Shown: positions 34,090 through 46,660, counted from the stretch's first letter. The stretch is 64,000 bases of DNA from Lunularia cruciata (GCA_948567375.1 OX419759.1:59114593-59178592); one strand, 5' to 3'. Numbers and translations: made by a program. The notes: generated from the sequence alone by a model not told the origin.

Positions 34090-34900
34090 TTGGTATAGTA
34101 AGCAAGGAAGAGAGCTAATTAACTGGAGAAGGAGAGAAGAATGCATGAGTTTGTAACCAGTTAGAGAAAAATATTATATTTGATATTCAATTCAACTTAA
34201 CTCAGCTTCAAGTCTTAGTATTCACTTTGTTTCAAAACCTCTTTTACCTAAAATTGTATTTTGCACAAAGGTCCAAGGTGAGGTAAGTAATTGTAATCAG
34301 CTCTAGATTAGATTAGAAGATTACAAGTAGCTCAAATGGCTATGACATAAGAAAGTAAGAGAACACAATGAATTAGAGAGGGAAGAAAGCAAGAGGATGT
34401 AATTTATTCAAAACAAAGCATTTTTTTGTCAATTCAGTTTAGCTTTGCCTTGATCATTGGTACTTCTTTATCTTGGATATGTTGTACCTAAAGTATAATT
34501 AATACAAAAGTTAAAGGTAAAAGAGTCTAATCAGTCATAAATTAGACTTGATGATGAAAAGCAGCTAAGATTGCAATGGCAGAAGAAGCAAGAGAGAATA
34601 ATCAACTAGAGATGGAAGAAAGTAAGAGATTGTAATGAGTTGGAGAGGAAGTGTTGCTTTTGGTCATTTCAGCTTATCTTGTCCCCTAAGTCTTGGTACC
34701 TCCTCTATTTAGAATCTGCTAAACATAAGAGTAATTTTCAAAAAAGTTCAAGGTAAGATAGTATAAGCAACTATAGATCAAATTTGAAAATCAGAGGAGG
34801 TTGAAATAAATATGGCAAAAGAAACCAAAAGAGCATACTTGTATATGGAAGAAAGCAAGAGATTATAATTAACTAGAGATAATGCAATGAAATTGGACAA
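34090..34900. repeat. Degenerate tandem repeat, about 240-bp unit, three to four copies
   Basis: A phrase like GAAAGTAAGAGA..A.AATTAACTAGAGA.GGAAGAAAGCAAGAGATTGTAAT recurs near 34090, 34347, 34587 and 34825, spaced about 235-257 bp. Between these the units share TTCAGCTTATCTTG..CTAAGTCTTGGTACCTC-like and AAGTTCAAGGTAAGA-like parts. Heavy divergence indicates an old array. Confidence 0.65.
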
Positions 34901-37900
34901 TTTATTCTCAGCTAAGCACTGAGTTTTAAATGCTGTGGAACAAACATGCGAGAGCAAAAACAAGCAAGGAGTGCCAAAGCAATTAGCTTTGCAATTTTGA
35001 GTTTTGGGTATATTGAGAAGAAGCTCAATTAGAGCTTCTACAAAAAGAACTACAGCAAGGAAAATATTATTGTGTATGAGAAGAAGGACTACTAATTGCT
35101 CTAAACTACATAAGAGTTTATATTTTGAATAAAGTTTTTTAAAAGAAGAAGTCTGATTGTGTTGGTGGTTTTTTGCACAATACTTGGGATATGAGTGTAC
35201 TACAAGTTTGGATCCAAGTTTGACTTTCCAATTGGAATTTATTGGGTGGTTACAATTAAAGCTTCAATTGAGATTGTAAGAACACCATATCAACAATTTA
35301 TCTAACGTATAGCTACAATTGCCTAGGTCTATCAAGATGGAGGTGTTTTTCCCCCACTTCTTACACTTTACCTTTGTCAATAAAAGACACTACACTACAC
35401 TTTTTGATACCTCTGTGAAGGATCCTACACCTCTTTACATGTTGATATCTGGTTCTCATATCATGGTTTTTTTCTCTTAACACTACAAACCCGTAACCTC
35501 CTCAAGATTATATTCTTTTGCTTGCCCCTTTTTCAGATCCATACATCCTGATCTATCAACAAACCATATGACCTTGTTTGGATTATACTTGGGTAGGTTT
35601 TTTCCTTGCATAACATAGAAAGAGATTTAGATGCTTATGGATAAGAGTAGAGGTCATTTCACTTTCCATCCCTTAGATCCACTCCACTTTACAAAACTCT
35701 TACTCACGACTACATTCTCTTGATATGATTCAAGTATTTCTCCTTAGCACTTAGGATTATTGTACCTTTATGCTACCTAATGGCTTCATCCTCTTCATAC
35801 TACTACACACTATCCTTGCAAATGATCAAGTGAGAGAGGTTTCACTTGGATCTTATTAGTACTCTTTTTTATGATGGATCCTATTCCTTCCAGTTTATGA
35901 AGTTACATGTAAACATCAAGACACTAACTTTAGAAGTCATAATTTGTGCAACAAGAGGAAGCATTCTTACAAGATGAGCATGCTATACAAGCCCAAGTAG
36001 TAGCCAAAAGGCTCACAAACTGTCCATAGTCTCACATCATAGCTCCAAAGCATTGTTTTCTTTGTTATTCTTTAATATTAGGCCAAGTAGTGTAGGCATA
36101 TACTTGGAGCCCAAGATCTATTACTCTCCAAAATAGCCCACTTCTTTATTGATACTTTGATTGTTTTATATAGTCTTCATCCACCTGCTACCCTGCTTCA
36201 TTCTTCTATATCTTTCACCTAGACAAGGAGCAATAACTTATGGCATCACACTTTGTTCATACTTCACTACATTCCCCATATTTTTTCAATTAGTGGCTAT
36301 TGGGTTTGGTTTTTGAGCACTTTATGTGCTTTTTAATCACCAAATATATTAGATTTTGTTCTTTCACTTCTATTTGCTTTTTGACAACACATTGCCCAAG
36401 ATGTAGTACCACATGGAGTTGCATGTTTATTTGATATTCTTATCTCCTTGCACTTTCAAAGGAGACATATAGGGTTACTCCCTTGCTATCAGAGATGTTT
36501 TTCTATATTTAGTATCACTTTGTTTTACAATTCTATTGTTTAGTTTTGTTCCCAACCACATCACATCAATTTCATGTTGTTACTCATAAAGGATACAAGA
36601 TGGTTATATTTAAAGTTAAATATCTTTGAACCTCCACTATGATTGGATGGTTATCCAAGCTGATGTCTCAAATGCCTTTAACACCATCTCTAGATTAGTT
36701 TTGTTTCATGTTTAACAAAGGATCAAATCACTTCTTTGATCTCATTTGCATGGTATAAAGTCACCCATATTATATAACCACCATACTACTATAGGGGATT
36801 TATTTTAAGTGCACCAACTAAAGAGATCCTTTAGGTAGGAGTTTATTTGCTATAGCTCACTTCATTGCTTTGAGAGAGGTAGCAATTTCTTTTTCCATCA
36901 TTCCTCTTCCTTTCATTATTAAACATAAAATAGAACCTCTCTTAGCCTGTACTACAAGGACCACTTGTTGGTTATAGGATAAAAAGGTTATAAGGTATGA
37001 GAGTGTAAGCATATATGTCACTTTACTATAGTAGATTGATTGTGCAGTGCAACATTCTTGTTTTCTTCCCTTATTGTAGATTGGCTTGATGCTCAAAATG
37101 TTGAATAAAGACAAATTATTGTATCACATCACAAACTCAAGATGCTAGGAATTTTAACCATATTGGGCCAGGCTCTTTGGTGAGACCCCAGCCCCTAGCC
37201 CCCAACCCCCAACCCCCTATAGTAGAATATTAGCAAATGCACTGTCTAGGGACCAAGAAATTCTTATAAGATAAAAGGAACAAGTGTTTTATAAGCTACA
37301 TTATGGGTCAAAGTCAGGACCAGCTAGATTTTATAAGCTAGGTGCGGTTCTAAACTAAGAGGAGATAAGCTAGGAGAGGTTCTATTGTATTAGGTATTTT
37401 AAAGAGTGTAGTTAGTATTTTTTCATTTTTACACAAGATTTTATGTTTATGAGTCTTGATTTGTAAATTTCAAGTTTGGAGCTCACATAGTACTCACACT
37501 CTCATATTTCCTTTGAGTTTGCAATTTTCAATTAGAGGTTTGAGTGCTTTAGGTTCTCATCTAAGAGTGGATGAGTTTAGTAGCTCTTTCATATCAAACT
37601 ATCTAATCTCCACAACTTATACTTATTTAATCTCCCATTTAAGGAACACACATATATAATAGAATGCCTCTTAAATAATATTATTGGAATCATGCACTCA
37701 TTTTTGCTTTAGAGGGTTTATATTATACAAATTCTTGCACAAGCTACCGCCTTGGATTGTTGGTAAGTCCAAAAATCCTTGCTGCCTCAAAGTTGACAAT
37801 TGTAACAATATTGGGGTAATATACCATAAAAATACCAAAGTAGAGGTGAAAATGGTCATTTCTTGGAATGGATGAGTTGATTCAACTATCCATGGTAGAC

Positions 37901-40057
37901 CGGAAATTTCTTTAGCTAATGTATAACTGCCTTGGGCATGTTTGTCTTGAGTCATTGCAACAAATGTTGAACACCAAGGGATATTATCTACCATCCAATA
38001 CAAAATAAAAAAACTAACCTTGCAATGCAAGAACCTGCAAATCATGAATCATACTAAATTTAAAGGCATTCTATTGCAAATGCTTCAATTAAAGCTTCTC
38101 ATTGTTTTGCAAACAGTGGTGGACCAAGATAATGTAGAAGATGTTGAAGCGCTCAAAAGGTTGATGTGCTCCAAGCAATGATTATGTTTGTTGTGGCATG
38201 GAATAAAGTGAGAGCAGAAACAATTTCAAACTGTTAGAAGCTTGGGCACTGTCCTTCTTGAATCAGCTGTTGAACCTCCTATTGAAGTGAAGTAGGAGCT
38301 TCAATCTCAAATCTGGAAGAACCCAATGTACATCAAGCCCTTGCTCAATTTCCATGAGGAAAGAAGTCACATGCATTCCTGATGGTGATAAGATTGTGAG
38401 CTCCATTTTGGTGAATTACTGCAATGTTGAGGGAGATGGAGTTGAAGGTGGCAAAGAAGATACATATGAAAACAAAGAAATGGTTAGAATCAATCCACAA
38501 AATTTCATGGATCTATTAAATAGACGTGAGGTTCTTTTCTTGCAACAGACAAGAGACTGACTACAAACTTGAGAAAAGTGTGTAGTTTGGCTTCAATCGC
38601 TTTAGAAATGGAAACCAGTCAATTGAGACAAACCACTCTAGGTATGTTTTCCTCTTGAATCACTTTTCTTGGTTCATGTTGTATTATTTTATGCATATGA
38701 CTATGTGGGATGGAGAAATAGATTAATGATATACAATTAGGATTTTATTATTTTAGCATTAAGTACAACGCTTGAGATTGCAAAAGATTATTCTAGAGGT
38801 TTTATTATTTTACATGATTTTATTTTACAAGGGTCCAGTATAGTTTATTCCATTTTGGTAAGATGTTATGTCCATGAAGCTTCCACCTAGTACATATTTA
38901 CCTACATATAAATATACACTTACCATATTTATGTATATTTGATAGTGCCTTATGTCACACTTTCTCTGCATTGTTAAAGCCATAGTCTTGGGAACATGTG
39001 GTTTTATATTACAAGAGGTTCTTGAACCCCCTTTTTTCAGTAGCATGGGTCTTTATTGCTCCCATACTAGCAAATAGGTTCTTACAATATTGTAGATCAT
39101 TTTTATTAGCACCCGATATGATAGTAGATCCATGCATGTACTAACTTCAATCGTATCTTTAGTTGGATTGTAATCAATTTCTTATTCTTGCATAAGAACA
39201 ACTCGTGGCCTGCAATGACTTCTTATCACTAGATTTTAGGAGGATTCAATCTTAGTGAGCCTATGCACCCTCACTAACATCTTCTGACATACTAGAATCT
39301 TCTTTGATGCATTTGTAATTGATAGAGATACAATTATGGAGGGAGAGGCTTCAGAGTTTTGCTCTATGCTTCCCTTCTGATTGACTACTTTTGCTTTACT
39401 TTTGAGAAATTTATTACAACACTCTACTTACCCTACCCAACACTTTGTAGAATAGTGTGCATGCGTGTATTCATCTTTTACAATATGCTTTAGGTGTAAA
39501 ACACACTAAATTCCATAATGCCTTTTGAGAAACAATGAGATAGATCCTAATTGAGACACCATGGTATAGATCTATTTATTGTGTCTTGTGTTCCTTTTCC
39601 TTTCCGGTATACTGTACTATTTGGCTCGTTTTCATAAAAAGAAGGAGATTTTTCCTATATACTGGTTTCCACACCTAAATCACCTCACGTTCACCTCCAG
39701 TTTCCTCTCTTCATAGCTCTTTATTTCTTTTTGGCCGTGCTCAGTACTCCCGTTTCTCTAACAATATTGGCTTCATGTTCTATTTCTTTCTTACCGGCTT
39801 TGCATTTTTGTTTCTTTCTTCCTAGGAACTCCGTATCTTTTTGCCCATGGATATACATTGAAACAACTTGAAACAACGAAACTCTCTGATTGTGACTATC
39901 TCCATAAATTCTATTTCTCTTGTTGGCATTCTAGTGCATTGTATGGGGTACAGCCATTATATACTTAGACAAGGGAATATTGGGATGCAGAAAGTACATT
40001 CTTGAGGGCTGATGGTAAAAAAACTGATACTCCGCTAAGTTTTACTACAATGAACAT
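34901..40057. repeat. Degraded repetitive DNA, no intact gene
   Basis: Two segments recur elsewhere: 35575-35760 matches 19285-19500, and 39335-39430 matches 24800-24915. This suggests the same repeat families built both blocks. A C-rich run of AGCCCC.. and CAACCCC units lies at 37184-37219. No frame above 115 codons and no recognised protein. 39590-39960 is pyrimidine-rich and resembles the sequence around 25590-25740 in style, without a clear alignment. Confidence 0.4.
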
Positions 40058-40060
40058 ATT

Positions 40061-40078
40061 AGGGGGTTTCAGAAATAG
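40061..40078 (+). repeat. Left terminal inverted repeat of the Harbinger-like element
   Basis: 18 bp, exactly complementary to 49262-49279. ATT precedes it. Confidence 0.8.
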
Positions 40079-40950
40079 TTATACAAAGTTTCATAACTTT
40101 TCATATAGATTGTTACAAAGTGATGACTAAATGGGTACGGTGTGTGACTGGGAGGTAGAAAAGGTATTGTTACGGAGTTTGGGCCAAGTTCCTTATTATT
40201 AGCACACTCTGTATGAGGTGGTTCGTAGAAAATAAGGGATAAGGAATTTTTGTTATCACTCCCTAGTGCATTGATTGCACATTAGGGTTAATAAAGTTAT
40301 CGTTTAGTGTTAGAGTGAAAGTGACGGCCACCAAAAGGAGCATCCAGGATGTTTGAGAACACCCATGGTAATGAAATGATGAGCGACAACTCGGCAATTT
40401 TTTACCACTGAGGAAGATTGGAGAGAGCATGAGTGGAAAGATTTGAGTGCATGCAAAAATTGACCGCCCCATGAAGATTTGAGAGACCCATAGCCAGAGG
40501 CGGAAGGGAGAGTGACTGTGTTTGGAGTGGGAAGATTTGAGTGCGAGAAGTGGGAAGGTTAGAAGGAGGAGTGATTTTGTTTAAAGTGTTACTCTTGATT
40601 TCATTATTTAAAATTTTTTTCTCTTGTACGAGTATGAAACGTATACCCTTCTTCCCCCTTGAGTGATGAAATGAAATTCATGAACTTGTTTTCTTGTTAC
40701 AGAATGAAATTAATGAGATTGTTTTTTTATGTGCACAGAGAATAGAGATGCCCCTTTGCCGAGAAGAGAGATGTTCCTTTGTCAATAAGGAGTTATCCGT
40801 GGTGATTAAAAATTCAGTAAAGTCATGCCAAGAGGGAGCACTTGTTTAGAACTAACCAGAAATATTAGAAAATGTATTCAATGGATGATTTGGTTAGATT
40901 TGGAGACATCACCACAAGGATTTAGAAGATGAAGAAAACAAATTATGAGG
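40079..40950. other. Left subterminal region of the Harbinger-like element
   Basis: Non-coding sequence between the left TIR and the transposase relic, with purine-rich repeats such as GATTTGAGAG and GGGAAGATTTGAGTGC around 40420-40550. No separate gene. Confidence 0.45.
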
Positions 40951-40960
40951 AGATTTAGAT

Positions 40961-42079
40961 ATGCTAGAATGTTTTATTAGTGGATGGGAGTATGCACATA
41001 CTCATCAATACTTGGAACCCCGTGTTACTTACCCTTGTAGTAGAGAGTTTGTGAAGGAGTATTTTAGAAATCTAGATACTAAGGCCTTTTGCCAATGTAC
41101 TAGAATGGATGGGGATTCTTGTTCAACATTAGTGGATTTGATTAAGACTCACATGATTTTTGAGAAAAGGTACCAAAGAGAGCAAACACCTATATAGATC
41201 CAAGTTGCCTTAGCATTGGATAGATTTGGGCATCATGGCAATGGAGCTTGTGTTGCACGGGGTTTAAATATTTGGGGCATTAGTGCTGGTTCAACAGTTT
41301 CTTTTACTAATAGAGTTATGACAACCATATTAGATGTGATGAGGAGTCAAGTTGCTTGGCCCGAACTTGAGGAGACGAGGAGGATATCCACTATTTTGCA
41401 CAAAAAGGTTTTCCTAGTTGTGTTGGTTTGGTAGATGGAACATTGTTTCCTCTTGCAGCCCAACCAACTATGGACGGGGAAATATATTTCAGCTGCAAGG
41501 ATTCATATTCTATAAACGGCCAAGTTATTTGTGATGATAAAAGAAGAATTATAAATTTTTCCGGAGGTATGTTTTATGTTATGTGTTGTTTTTTTAGGTA
41601 TTTTTGCAATGCATTGGTGATCCTTTTTGTATAGTTTACTAAAATTATGGCCTGATTTTTTATTTGCAGGAATGCCAGGGTCATGTCATGACATGACTTG
41701 TTTGAAAAAATTGTCACTATGGAATGATTTTAACCTAAGAGTGAGCTGTTGCACTTTTGAGGCAAAGGAGTACCTTTTAGGTGATTTGGGTCATGTACCC
41801 ATGTATCACCTAGTCCTTGCTTTCAAGCAGGCTCGATCAAAGGACAAGCAGGAGTTTAATAAATATTTAGCAAAGGCAAGAGTGATAAATGAGCATTGTA
41901 TAGGAGTATTGAAAGCTAGATGGCATTCTCTTTGTGAGCTAAGAGTGCAACTGAAAGACAATAGTAGAAATGCTTATTTTTTAAAGTGGATATTGGTGTG
42001 TATTATTTTACATAATTTTTTAATCAATAGGTCTGACTTTTGGTCAGAGGACGATGGTAGATTTACAGAGGAAACTTGA
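40961..42079 (+). pseudogene. PIF/Harbinger DDE transposase (HARBI1-like), broken
   Basis: The protein reads FISGWEYAHTHQYLEPR, CREFVKEYF, then after an in-frame stop (41195-41197) LDRFGHHGNGACVARGLNIWGISAGSTVSFTNRVM. A frame change near 41400 leads into GFPSCVGLVDGTLFPL (first Asp). A GT-AG intron at 41567-41669 splits S-G-G from MPGSCHDMTCLKK (second Asp), followed by YLLGDLGHVP and INEHCIGVLKARW (Glu). Gly-Leu-Val-Asp-Gly-Thr, P-G-S-x-x-D and E-x-x-x-G-x-L-K-x-R-W are hallmarks of DDE_Tnp_4 transposases. The stop and frameshift make this copy inactive unless intron prediction removes them. Confidence 0.85.
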
Positions 42080-43330
42080 ATAGATTCAAAAATGTCTTTT
42101 CATAGTATAGAACTTGGTAGAGAAGAAAGTAGATCAAGGGTGATGCAACATTGCCTTGATTATAACAATGATGATATACTTGATTGATTGAGATTCCATA
42201 TAATGAAATATTTTTTTTTCAGTTATTCATCTCATATCTCATAGTCTGGTAACCTAGACCATGAGTCTTTATCTTAGGCCATGAGTGTATCTTGATGTAA
42301 TATTGGGATAAGAATTTGAAGGATGCAAAAAGAATTCTATGAAGCTTAATCTGTACATTTGTAAGGCCTCCACTTGCACTTACAAGGTGTGGTGTTTAGC
42401 AAGTTTACACTTGAAAGTCACTTGTTAGATGTTGTTGGAAAAAAGTGTGCCAATGTTGCAAACACCTTGAGATGGTGCTCATACATGCTCATACACGTTG
42501 GGGGCCGCTCACAAACTTAATAATGCTTCCGGGTCATCAAGTGGCACCTGTTGGCGCCACTTGATGGTGCTTGTAGATGTTAGATGACATTGGCGGACGC
42601 TGGGGACTGCACTCCAAGATGCACAAATATCAATTGCACTTGTCGGTGCTGGTAGGCATATGCAACGCTTGCTTGCGCCGGTTGGCGATGTGGAGTGCCA
42701 CATGTTGGCACTTAGGATTTGAGTTCTTTCAATTGAAAAATGAAAAATTTTCCCCCAAAGTGTACATTTAGGATGTTTGGTATTGACTTTTTTTCCCAAC
42801 TGCCTGGGTTATATAAACCTTCTTCTTTTCAATTCATGTCATTCCCGTGGGTGTGGAGGTGTTAGAAAGCCTCATTTTGTGAGTGTGTGGGGTGTTGGAA
42901 TGAAAAAGGGTCATTTCGTGAGTGTGTGCGTGGGTGTGTGAGTTGTTCAAAGGAGAAAGAGTCATTTTGAGAGTGGGGGTGTTTGGAAGGAAACATACTC
43001 ATGCAAAGGAGGCAAACTGGCTGAAGCCCAACTCAAAGGAGACCAACTTGAAGGAGACCAACTTGAAGGAGACCAAATCGCTGTGGGGGGCATGAGGGAG
43101 TTGGAAAATGTGGGGCCAAAGAGTTGGAATTTTGAGAGTTTAGTTGAGAGGAAGAATTCCATTCACATTTCTAATTGAAGGAGTGCTTTGGAGACTCTAG
43201 AGAAATGACAAGGAGAGATTAGGAGAGCATTGGAGAGATTGAGAGCAGATTCAATTTGAACCATGGCAGAAATCTGGGATACAAAAAGATAGTTGACGGG
43301 CTTGACATGAGAAATACTCAAGAAGGAGAT
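42080..43330. repeat. Repeat-rich spacer inside the element
   Basis: It contains an 11-bp perfect stem (42535-42545 and 42556-42566, loop 10) and degenerate GGCGCT/TGGTGCT phrases (42490-42720) that recall, in reverse complement, those at 46.85-47.2 kb. A GTGAGTGTGTGG-type region lies at 42850-42985, and three 15-bp units AAGGAGACCAACTTG occur at 43036-43080. No coding frame recognised. Confidence 0.5.
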
Positions 43331-43342
43331 TGGCTCATAGCA

Positions 43343-44797
43343 TTCCATAGCATTCCATAGCATTCAACACCCAACAAAGTTCATCAAGTGGTGTTGGCTA
43401 GACAAACATCAGATTCAAACTGCTGTCTCTAGAATTTGGGAGATTGATCTAGATGTAATGGGGCTCAAAATCACTCTTGGACTTCACTATCCACGGCTAG
43501 AGGTATTCTTCAAACCTTCTTCATTGTTTGCTCTTCATTCCACCTCAAGATTTTGATTTATTTCATGTTTAATGCTTTCAAATCATGAGCACCTCCAAAC
43601 ACCTCCTCGCTTGTCCCGCAGTGCCTCCCAATGTCCTCTAGCGCCATCCAGCGCCATCTCCAAACCCTAAACCCCTACGCACAAGCACCTTCCCGTGACC
43701 CTGCACAACACCCAATGTTTTTGTGGGGCAATGCGGACCTCCTCATGTCTCCTTCCCCGTCCCGTAGCACTTTCCAACATCCTCCCGTGCCATCCTTAAA
43801 CGTAAACCCCTACGTGTGAGTGCCTTCCTACAATGCACGATGCCCAATGTTTCCATGGGGCTGCACATGGCTCCTTGCATCTCCCTCCCTGTCCCATAGT
43901 GCCATCCAACGCAACTGCACCTGCAAGCAGCGTCCACAAGCGCCTACATGCGGTGTCGGCTGTCCCCTTGGTGCCGCGTGGGGCGTGCTGGGGTCAGGAG
44001 TGCCCCCCGAGCGGCTCCTAGTCGTGGCAACCCGTGGTGCTTTTGAGGTTTCTATTGTCCATGGGCGTCTTTGAGCGGCACCCCTAAGCTTGAGTCCTTG
44101 GAAGAGAAGTTTGAGCTGATTTTTTTGGTGGGTTTTGTAGGTCCTTCCATGTACAGAGTTTGTGAGTTCATGGGACAAGGTCTCTTGCACAGGTTTGGTA
44201 AGAGGTAGGCAGTTTCAATTGACAACAGATATAGTTAGAGATGCACTTGCCATGCCAAGGGGGAGAACACCAAGACGGAGGATAATTCCTTACATAGCTG
44301 TTTCAGACTGGTTTCCACAAAGGGACAGGGTTACAAAAAGATATCTTGCAAGGCAATGTGTATATCTTGCATTCCGAGCTTTCTTCAAGTTGATAGGTGC
44401 ACTTGTTGCACCTACTATTAGGCCCAAGACTGTACATGTGCATTTGGTACTCAACACCAAGACCAAGTTGAGTAGATATGGTCTGGAGGATTATGATTAG
44501 GGAGAGTTAGCTTTTAGAGCTATCATTGCAGAGGTGGGGAGTTTGCAAAGCCAATTAAGGAGTCTTAAGGGGCGTAGGTTCAGAGTCACCTTCCTTGGAC
44601 AGATACTCACACATCTCTTTGTGGAGAGAGGTTTCATTCTAGAAGAGGAGGTGATGTATCTGAGTGATGGAGAGGAGGAGATTATACACGAGGGAGAGCA
44701 TGATGATGATCATGAGGATGTAGATAGCTTGGATGAGGACGAGACTACTGATGATGGGGAGGATGAGAGAGAGGATGAGGATGAGGATGGTGAGTGA
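43343..44797 (+). pseudogene. Unknown gene, possibly transposon-associated (Transposase_32/gag-like), two exons
   Basis: Exon A (about 43343-43502) encodes HPTKFIKWCWLDKHQIQTAVSRIWEIDLDVMGLK...HYPRLE. A 638-bp GT-AG intron (43503-44140) joins in phase 0 to VLPCTEFVSSWDK, then VRGRQFQLTTDIVRDALAMPRG, YLARQCVYLAFRAFFKLIG. One in-frame TAG (44498-44500) interrupts it, after which the same frame continues (FRVTFLGQILTHLFVERGF) into an acidic Asp/Glu tail ending at 44797. The VRG-x-x-x-x-x-x-x-x-x-IVRDAL part weakly recalls plant transposon-associated Transposase_32 or plant mobile domain proteins. This is a guess, and the true start was not found. Confidence 0.45.
43610..43925 (+). repeat. Minisatellite inside the intron, about 135-150-bp unit
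   Basis: Two units and the start of a third begin near 43611 (TTGTCCCGCAGTGCC), 43758 (CCGTCCCGTAGCAC) and 43889 (CTGTCCCATAGTGCC). Shared parts include CCTAAACCCCTACG/CGTAAACCCCTACG, GTGCCTTCC, GCCCAATGTTT and TGGGGC. The frames on both strands in this stretch (62-120 codons) are repeat-driven. Confidence 0.65.
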
Positions 44798-45205
44798 TTG
44801 ATTGATTAGGTTTGAGTTTTTTCATATAAATATAAATATAAATATAAATATAAATAAATAAATAAATATATATATTTGTATGTTGGAAACATACAAAGTT
44901 CTTTTGTATATACCATTACCGGATTTAATAAATGAGTTCATTTAAGAAGCTTGAATTAATGAACTTGTGAACTTGTATATTTTTAAATTCAAATATGAAT
45001 TTGTACTTGATGGATAACTAAATATACCACTTGTGAACAAGTGTTCAACAGATTTGTGTTGAGACATAGCCCTTACCCTTTGTTGAGATAGCTCCTTTTC
45101 ACTCTTCTTCCCCTTCACCACTTTCTCCATATGTGGAAGGGGTTGATGACCCCATGCATTTCAGAGTACCTTCACCTCCTTCTTGTTCTGTTGACATCAC
45201 TTGCA
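44798..45205. other. AT-rich gap with TAAA/TATA microsatellite
   Basis: An (ATAAAT)n-like and (TA)n run lies at about 44826-44876. No coding frame. It may be an intron or an insertion between the two halves of the unknown gene. Confidence 0.45.
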
Positions 45206-45224
45206 TTTTAGATGATTGTGTTGA

Positions 45225-46660
45225 GTGGCTGAGTGTAGAGAGAGAAATCTCCTTGAGCATGAGAGTAGATTGGAGAGTGTAGAGGAGAGAGAGAGATTAG
45301 TGCTTGAGCATGAGAATAGATTGGAGAGTGTAGAGGAGAGAGAAAGATTAGTGCTAGAGCAAGAGAGACTCCTTTGTGAGCGAGACGATTTACTTGCTGC
45401 AAAGGAGGACATGCATCTGACCTTGCTTACTTCTAAGATATAGAGACATCAGAGATTAGGTGACTTGGACATGGACATACTAGGTGCTGCTACCATGGTG
45501 GAGGGTTACAAGCTCCAGTTATGGAATCAAGCACAAGAGTTAGCATATGCTATAGAGAGGTGTGAGAGTGCACATGTTCAAGTAGAGGAGAGCAAGAGTA
45601 GTCTAGCTCAGATGAGAGCTCATGTAGAGGAGAGTGAGAGTAGTCTAGCTCATTTGAGGGCTTGTGTGGCTTATCTTGGACCCAAACTACGTACTATTGC
45701 TTGTGAGACCCATGCTCGTCATGAGATGCAGACCCAGACTGATGCCACCCATGTGTTACCTCATAGTGTGGAGACTCAAGGCACTCAAACAGAGTTTAGA
45801 GAAAGGATTTGTCTATCAGGAGAATATATTCCATGTACCCTCTTCCTCGGCTTCCTGCGGAAGAAGATTATTATTGTGGATGTTACTTGTATGTGTTCAT
45901 TATGGATTTGTGGTGCTATCGGTTTCCATGCATGGGAGAGCGGGACGACTAGGCATGGTTGGTGCCCTCACACACAGTCCAGGCCTATAGGGTGGGTGGC
46001 CTGTCTTGGTGTTAGCCATTTCATCCAGTTCTATTTGCTACGCTTTGAGGTTAAAAGATAGATCTTACTCCAGATGGAGTGGAGTGGTTGCTACGGAGTA
46101 TGTGGTAGTGGTCTGAACTCTCGGAGGGAGTTCACACCGGGTCTTGCCTCATGGCCTGTTTGTATTCTAGAGATATCTAGCTAGATTCTGAGTTCAGAGG
46201 ACTTAGAGTTAGATCATATGAGCATCTTACTTCATTAGGTTTACCTCTTTGTGATCTTTTGATCATAGATAGTTATGCACTCTCTTATTATAGGAACCAT
46301 CCACATGGTGCTATCCACCCTACCCACTTCTGTCCTTATAGGGTACATAGAGCATCATACACTTGGTCATTTGACCCTTTGATGAGTGCTTTGGACAGAT
46401 TTGTCCATGACGATAGGCTTGCTATTAGTTGGGCAGAAGAGGAGTGGACATCAGGTAGATTGAGTTCTTATAGTTGTGACTCATATCCTCTTCTTACTAG
46501 CGGTATTAGGCATCAAGACTTGGATGAGAGTGAGTGGCCCCTATGGTGGTCATTGAGTCCATTTAGGATTCAACATCATGTATACCGTCGTAGACTTGAG
46601 GATGCAGTAGTAGCACTTAGACACCGTAGTGCATCTCCCTCTTCTTCTTCACCTCCTTGA
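45225..46660 (+). pseudogene. Unknown coiled-coil protein relic (second half of the interior gene)
   Basis: Frame 0 from 45225 encodes a strongly charged coiled coil (E-H-E-S-R-L-E-S-V-E-E-R-E-R-L-V-L repeated), built on two 51-bp DNA units (45255-45356). A stop at 45441-45443 interrupts it. The frame then continues through two 42-bp units (45582-45665) encoding EESKSSLAQMRAHV-type repeats to about 45830. Beyond a frame change, frame 2 continues with stops to 46660: LPAEEDYYCGCYLY, YALSYYRNHPHG, WAEEEWTSG, ESEWPLWWSLSPFRIQHHVYRRRLEDAV. It matches no family known to me. It may be one gene with 43343-44797, giving an acidic and coiled-coil nuclear-type or gag-like protein. Confidence 0.45.

Noticed and set aside
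37184-37219. CCCCTAGCCCCCAACCCCC run as telomere-like repeat
   Set aside because: The units are irregular and few, and do not match the plant TTTAGGG repeat.
43828-44190. 120-codon minus-strand frame
   Set aside because: It is antisense to a minisatellite and an exon with a good splice phase; its composition follows the repeat.
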